Positions 61,323 through 64,000 of a stretch of DNA of 64,000 nucleotides are shown piece after piece. The translations under genes and the position numbers were made by a program. Position 1 is the first letter of the stretch; each line of letters opens with the position of its first letter. This stretch comes from Leptolyngbya sp. PCC 7375 (GTDB lineage: Bacteria > Cyanobacteriota > Cyanobacteriia > Phormidesmidales > Phormidesmidaceae): assembly GCF_000316115.1 (NCBI RefSeq), contig NZ_JH993797.1:1598486-1662485 (forward strand), in the 5' to 3' direction. The notes beneath the pieces are model-generated. The model searched no databases, was not told the origin of the DNA, and saw only the letters and a program-made list of their open reading frames with translations.

Positions 61323-64000
61323 ATGTCGTTGATGCTAACCGCGTTTAAATCTTTACGGGATAGCCGGCTGACCCAGCTGTTACTGCTTGCAGTGACAGTG
61401 TTGGTGCAGAGTGTGATGGCGATCGCGGTGGCTAATTCCATTTTTGTCAGCCAACTGGGGGCTGAGCGGTTGCCGATTGCATTTATTTTGATTGGCCTCT
61501 GCTCCATGCCTGCCTATATCTGCATCAGCCAGGTGGTGCAGCGGGTTCGCAGCACTGAGCTGTTTTGTGGGGCACTGGTGATATTGCTGATGCTGGTGGT
61601 CGCTCTGCGGCTGGCTTTGCCCCTGGATATGGCTCCGGTTTACTATGGGTTACTGATTGTCAGTTTTTTCCAGTGGGATATTTGTAACAATATTCTTTAT
61701 CCCAGTTTGCTGACTGACTACTTTAATACCCTGGAGTACAAGCAGTATGCTCCCTATATTGGTATTAGCCAGGCGGTGGGTGCCTTAGTCGGCGGTAGTT
61801 TGGTGGGTGGGTTATCGCGGTGGTTGAGCACCCAGAATTTACTGCTGTGTTTGCCAGTGGTGATTGCGATCGCACTGCTGCAACTCGCCTATCTCGACCG
61901 TACCCAGCGCCCCCTCAGCAAACAGCCCAGTGAAACCGTCGGCGTCATCGAATCGCTCCAGTCATTTCCCGAACTGGCCAAGCGTTATCCACTGGTTATT
62001 TTTCTGGCGGCCAGCAGCTTTCTGCTGGTGATCATTTACCTCAGCTCTGAATTTCTTTGGTTTAGCATCTACGGTCAGGAGTTTACACAACGGGCGCTGA
62101 CTGGCTTTTTGGGCCTGATGCGAGTGGTGGTAAGCATTGTCCAAATGGTGGTGCTTTACGGTCTGACTCGGCCTCTACTGCGCTGGCTGGGGGTAGCTCG
62201 CATGAACGTGGTCTTTCCATTGACCACCCTGGCCGCATTTATGGGGCTGGGGGTCAACGGCCAGCTGCCAGCTGCCATTGGTTTACAGCTCAACAGCGAT
62301 GCCCTCTATAAAGCGATTAATCTACCGGTCCATCAGCTGAATTACAACGCCATCCCCAAAGAATTTATGGGACGGATTCGCACCCTGAGCGACGGGTTTA
62401 TCTATGCCGTGGGGCTCACCTGTGCGGGCGCATTTTTATGGCTGGGTGAACATACCCTCAGTCTGGAGCAAATCACCTGGCTAGTCTGCAGTCTGGTCAT
62501 GCTATTTTTGCTGGTGCGGCTGCCCATGGGACGCTTTTATACCGCTGGGCTAGAAGATCTGATTCGCACAGATGCCATTGACCTCGATCAGCTGGCCAGC
62601 CGTCAGGCGGTATTACCCCTGAAGGCAACTATTCAGACCCTGCTACAGTCAGACGAGCGCTACGACCAGATTAAAGGTCTGGAATTAGCGACACGAATGG
62701 GAGAGCCGGGGGAGTTTTTAGACGATGTGCTGACCCTGTTGCCAGGGGCGGATCGCCAGGTGCGATCGGCGGTGGTGTCGTTATTTAGCGAAGGAGTTTC
62801 AGAAGAAGGGGTAGGGCCAAGCGCTGAGCTAGAGCCAGACGAGACAGGAGAAGCCGGACTCTGGTCTGTTTGGCAAGAGCAACTGACACCAGAGCAGCCG
62901 CTCGCCTGTCGGCTAACGGCGTTGGAAATTCTCATGGTGCAGCAACAGCCGATTGCGGATGAGATTTTGGATGAGCTGATTGCGCAGGCTGATCCAAGTT
63001 TGCGATCGCTAGCCATGGTGGCCAGACTACAGGGGACCGCGCTCACGGATACGGCGTTTTCAGAGATTGAGCAGTATGGGCTGGATGAAGGGGTGGCAAA
63101 GGCGGTCATCCGTGTAGTAGCTCGCAGTGCCGATGAAACTTTACTAGAATTTTTGACCACACGCCTTTTGCCCCAGGGCAGTGCTGACACAAAACAGCTG
63201 GGGTTAGAGACCCTGGCTAATTTGGGTGAAACCATGCCCGATGCGGCACGCCTCAATGCCCTGGCACAACAGCATTTTTCCCATGAGCAGCCAAGGGTGA
63301 GAATTGCGGCACTCACCCTATGGCAGCAAAGCCATGGGAATCTGGTGCCCCTGGCAACTGCCTTAGGCGATGTTCACCCTCGGGTACGGCAACAGGCGGC
63401 TACTTTGCTGGCCGCTAAGGGAGGGTTGACTGAGGCTAAGGAACAGCTGGGGTCTGATAATCGGCAAACGGTGAATAGTGCGATCGCAGCTATCGGTAAA
63501 ATTCGCACCCGCCAGGCCAGTGACATTTTGTATGCCCACCTGGCAGATGATTTTCAGCAGGTGGGTCACACCCGTCGTTGGCAAACCCAGATTCCCCAGG
63601 ATGAGCCCAACTGGCAGCCCCTGGCCGTTGCCATTGAGGACTATCATCAGCGGCTAATTCAAAAGGTGCTCTATGTGCTGTCCAGCCTGGGCCATAGCCG
63701 CACTGTGAATACGGTGAACCAGATTTTTGCCACCACAGACAGTCGCGATCGCTCCAATGCCGTCGAGGTATTAGCATCCCTCAGCCATCGTCGGTTTATC
63801 TTGCCACTGTTACCATTGCTAGAGCAAGATACCGACGGCGCGGTTACGGCTCAAGGGTCTCAACCATCGCTTCACTGGCTACGGAATAAAGGTTATAAGA
63901 TTCTGTTAGAAGCGATTGAATCTAAAGATCGCTGGTTGCGAGCAGGAGCGTTAATCGCTTTGGCCAAAATTCCTCGGGCATCGTTAAAAGATGTAGATCC
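61323..64000 (+). CDS. ADP/ATP-translocase-like (NTT/MFS) protein with HEAT repeats, cut at window end
   Basis: More than 890 residues are visible and the frame is open to the last base. Residues 1-430 have about 11-12 membrane segments (L-L-L-L-A-V-T-V-L-V, L-I-G-L-C-S-M-P-A-Y-I and others) in the style of NTT/ADP-ATP translocases or MFS carriers, with K-Q-Y-A-P-Y-I-G-I near residue 140. Residues 450 onward are soluble helical HEAT-like repeats (V-R-I-A-A-L-T-L-W, H-P-R-V-R-Q-Q-A-A-T-L-L). Cyanobacterial members often add a nucleotide-binding domain further on. The substrate is unknown. Confidence 0.8.
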   Translation, partial: MSLMLTAFKSLRDSRLTQLLLLAVTVLVQSVMAIAVANSIFVSQLGAERLPIAFILIGLCSMPAYICISQVVQRVRSTELFCGALVILLMLVVALRLALPLDMAPVYYGLLIVSFFQWDICNNILYPSLLTDYFNTLEYKQYAPYIGISQAVGALVGGSLVGGLSRWLSTQNLLLCLPVVIAIALLQLAYLDRTQRPLSKQPSETVGVIESLQSFPELAKRYPLVIFLAASSFLLVIIYLSSEFLWFSIYGQEFTQRALTGFLGLMRVVVSIVQMVVLYGLTRPLLRWLGVARMNVVFPLTTLAAFMGLGVNGQLPAAIGLQLNSDALYKAINLPVHQLNYNAIPKEFMGRIRTLSDGFIYAVGLTCAGAFLWLGEHTLSLEQITWLVCSLVMLFLLVRLPMGRFYTAGLEDLIRTDAIDLDQLASRQAVLPLKATIQTLLQSDERYDQIKGLELATRMGEPGEFLDDVLTLLPGADRQVRSAVVSLFSEGVSEEGVGPSAELEPDETGEAGLWSVWQEQLTPEQPLACRLTALEILMVQQQPIADEILDELIAQADPSLRSLAMVARLQGTALTDTAFSEIEQYGLDEGVAKAVIRVVARSADETLLEFLTTRLLPQGSADTKQLGLETLANLGETMPDAARLNALAQQHFSHEQPRVRIAALTLWQQSHGNLVPLATALGDVHPRVRQQAATLLAAKGGLTEAKEQLGSDNRQTVNSAIAAIGKIRTRQASDILYAHLADDFQQVGHTRRWQTQIPQDEPNWQPLAVAIEDYHQRLIQKVLYVLSSLGHSRTVNTVNQIFATTDSRDRSNAVEVLASLSHRRFILPLLPLLEQDTDGAVTAQGSQPSLHWLRNKGYKILLEAIESKDRWLRAGALIALAKIPRASLKDVD

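Noticed and set aside
1..64000. tRNA, rRNA or riboswitch genes
   Set aside because: None was recognised by eye; a dedicated scan (tRNAscan, covariance models) would be needed to exclude them.

Overview
The window looks like chromosomal DNA of a cyanobacterium. It is dotted with the HIP1 octamer GCGATCGC (for example at 432, 8296 and 27393), and it carries families typical of cyanobacteria: the DUF3038-DUF4335-OmpA trio, a group 2 sigma-70 factor, a TPR-CHAT protein, a DUF1574/SGNH protein, an N-acylglucosamine 2-epimerase and a remnant of the PCP-reductase small protein. A more exact placement (a filamentous, Leptolyngbya-like lineage) would be a guess.

Region 1 (1-2.3 kb) is a junkyard: a gene cut by the window edge, a 26-codon PCP-reductase remnant, the first 38 codons of an IS110-type transposase, a small lipoprotein and a piece of an aminotransferase.

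Region 2 (2.3-31.8 kb) is the main feature, a nearly complete contractile injection system (eCIS/tCIS-type, a phage-tail-like protein-delivery machine). All genes lie on the plus strand, many with 1-8 nt overlaps. The order is: sheath (frameshifted in a G10 tract), tube, zinc-ribbon assembly protein, disordered linker protein, DUF4255/Pvc16 cap, AAA+ ATPase, small conserved protein, three putative cargo proteins (with an IS1595-family element between the first two), Afp7-like adaptor, LysM protein, gpD-like hub, gpV/gp5 spike, PAAR tip, gp25, two large baseplate-J proteins, a gpI-like protein, a DUF6519 beta-helix protein and a small coiled-coil protein. The three cargo candidates share an N-terminal [F/L]LQ-x-x-CGC signature and a P-[IV]-[LI]-H-E-x-L motif but end in different domains: a HEVVH zincin-like domain, a HERSH zincin-like domain, and a His/Cys caspase- or DUF4347-like domain. 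This suggests a common loading module with exchangeable effectors. No tape-measure gene was recognised.

Region 3 (31.8-44.9 kb) is an accessory patchwork: broken and intact GNAT acetyltransferases, two membrane proteins, a GFA-family protein, a precisely delimited IS4-family element that splits a reconstructable gene, a LysR regulator divergent from a cytochrome P460/DUF1349 pair with a clear LysR-type box between them, an adenylate-kinase/thioredoxin fusion with a degenerate P-loop, and several short tandem repeats.

Region 4 (45-64 kb) is more ordinary cyanobacterial chromosome: secreted TPR-CHAT protein, SGNH-like protein, M23 peptidase, AGE epimerase, group 2 sigma factor with a good terminator, fmt, the OmpA-DUF4335-DUF3038 operon, rmuC, and the start of an ADP/ATP-translocase-like membrane protein with HEAT repeats that runs off the window. 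All calls come from reading the sequence; no database search was run.
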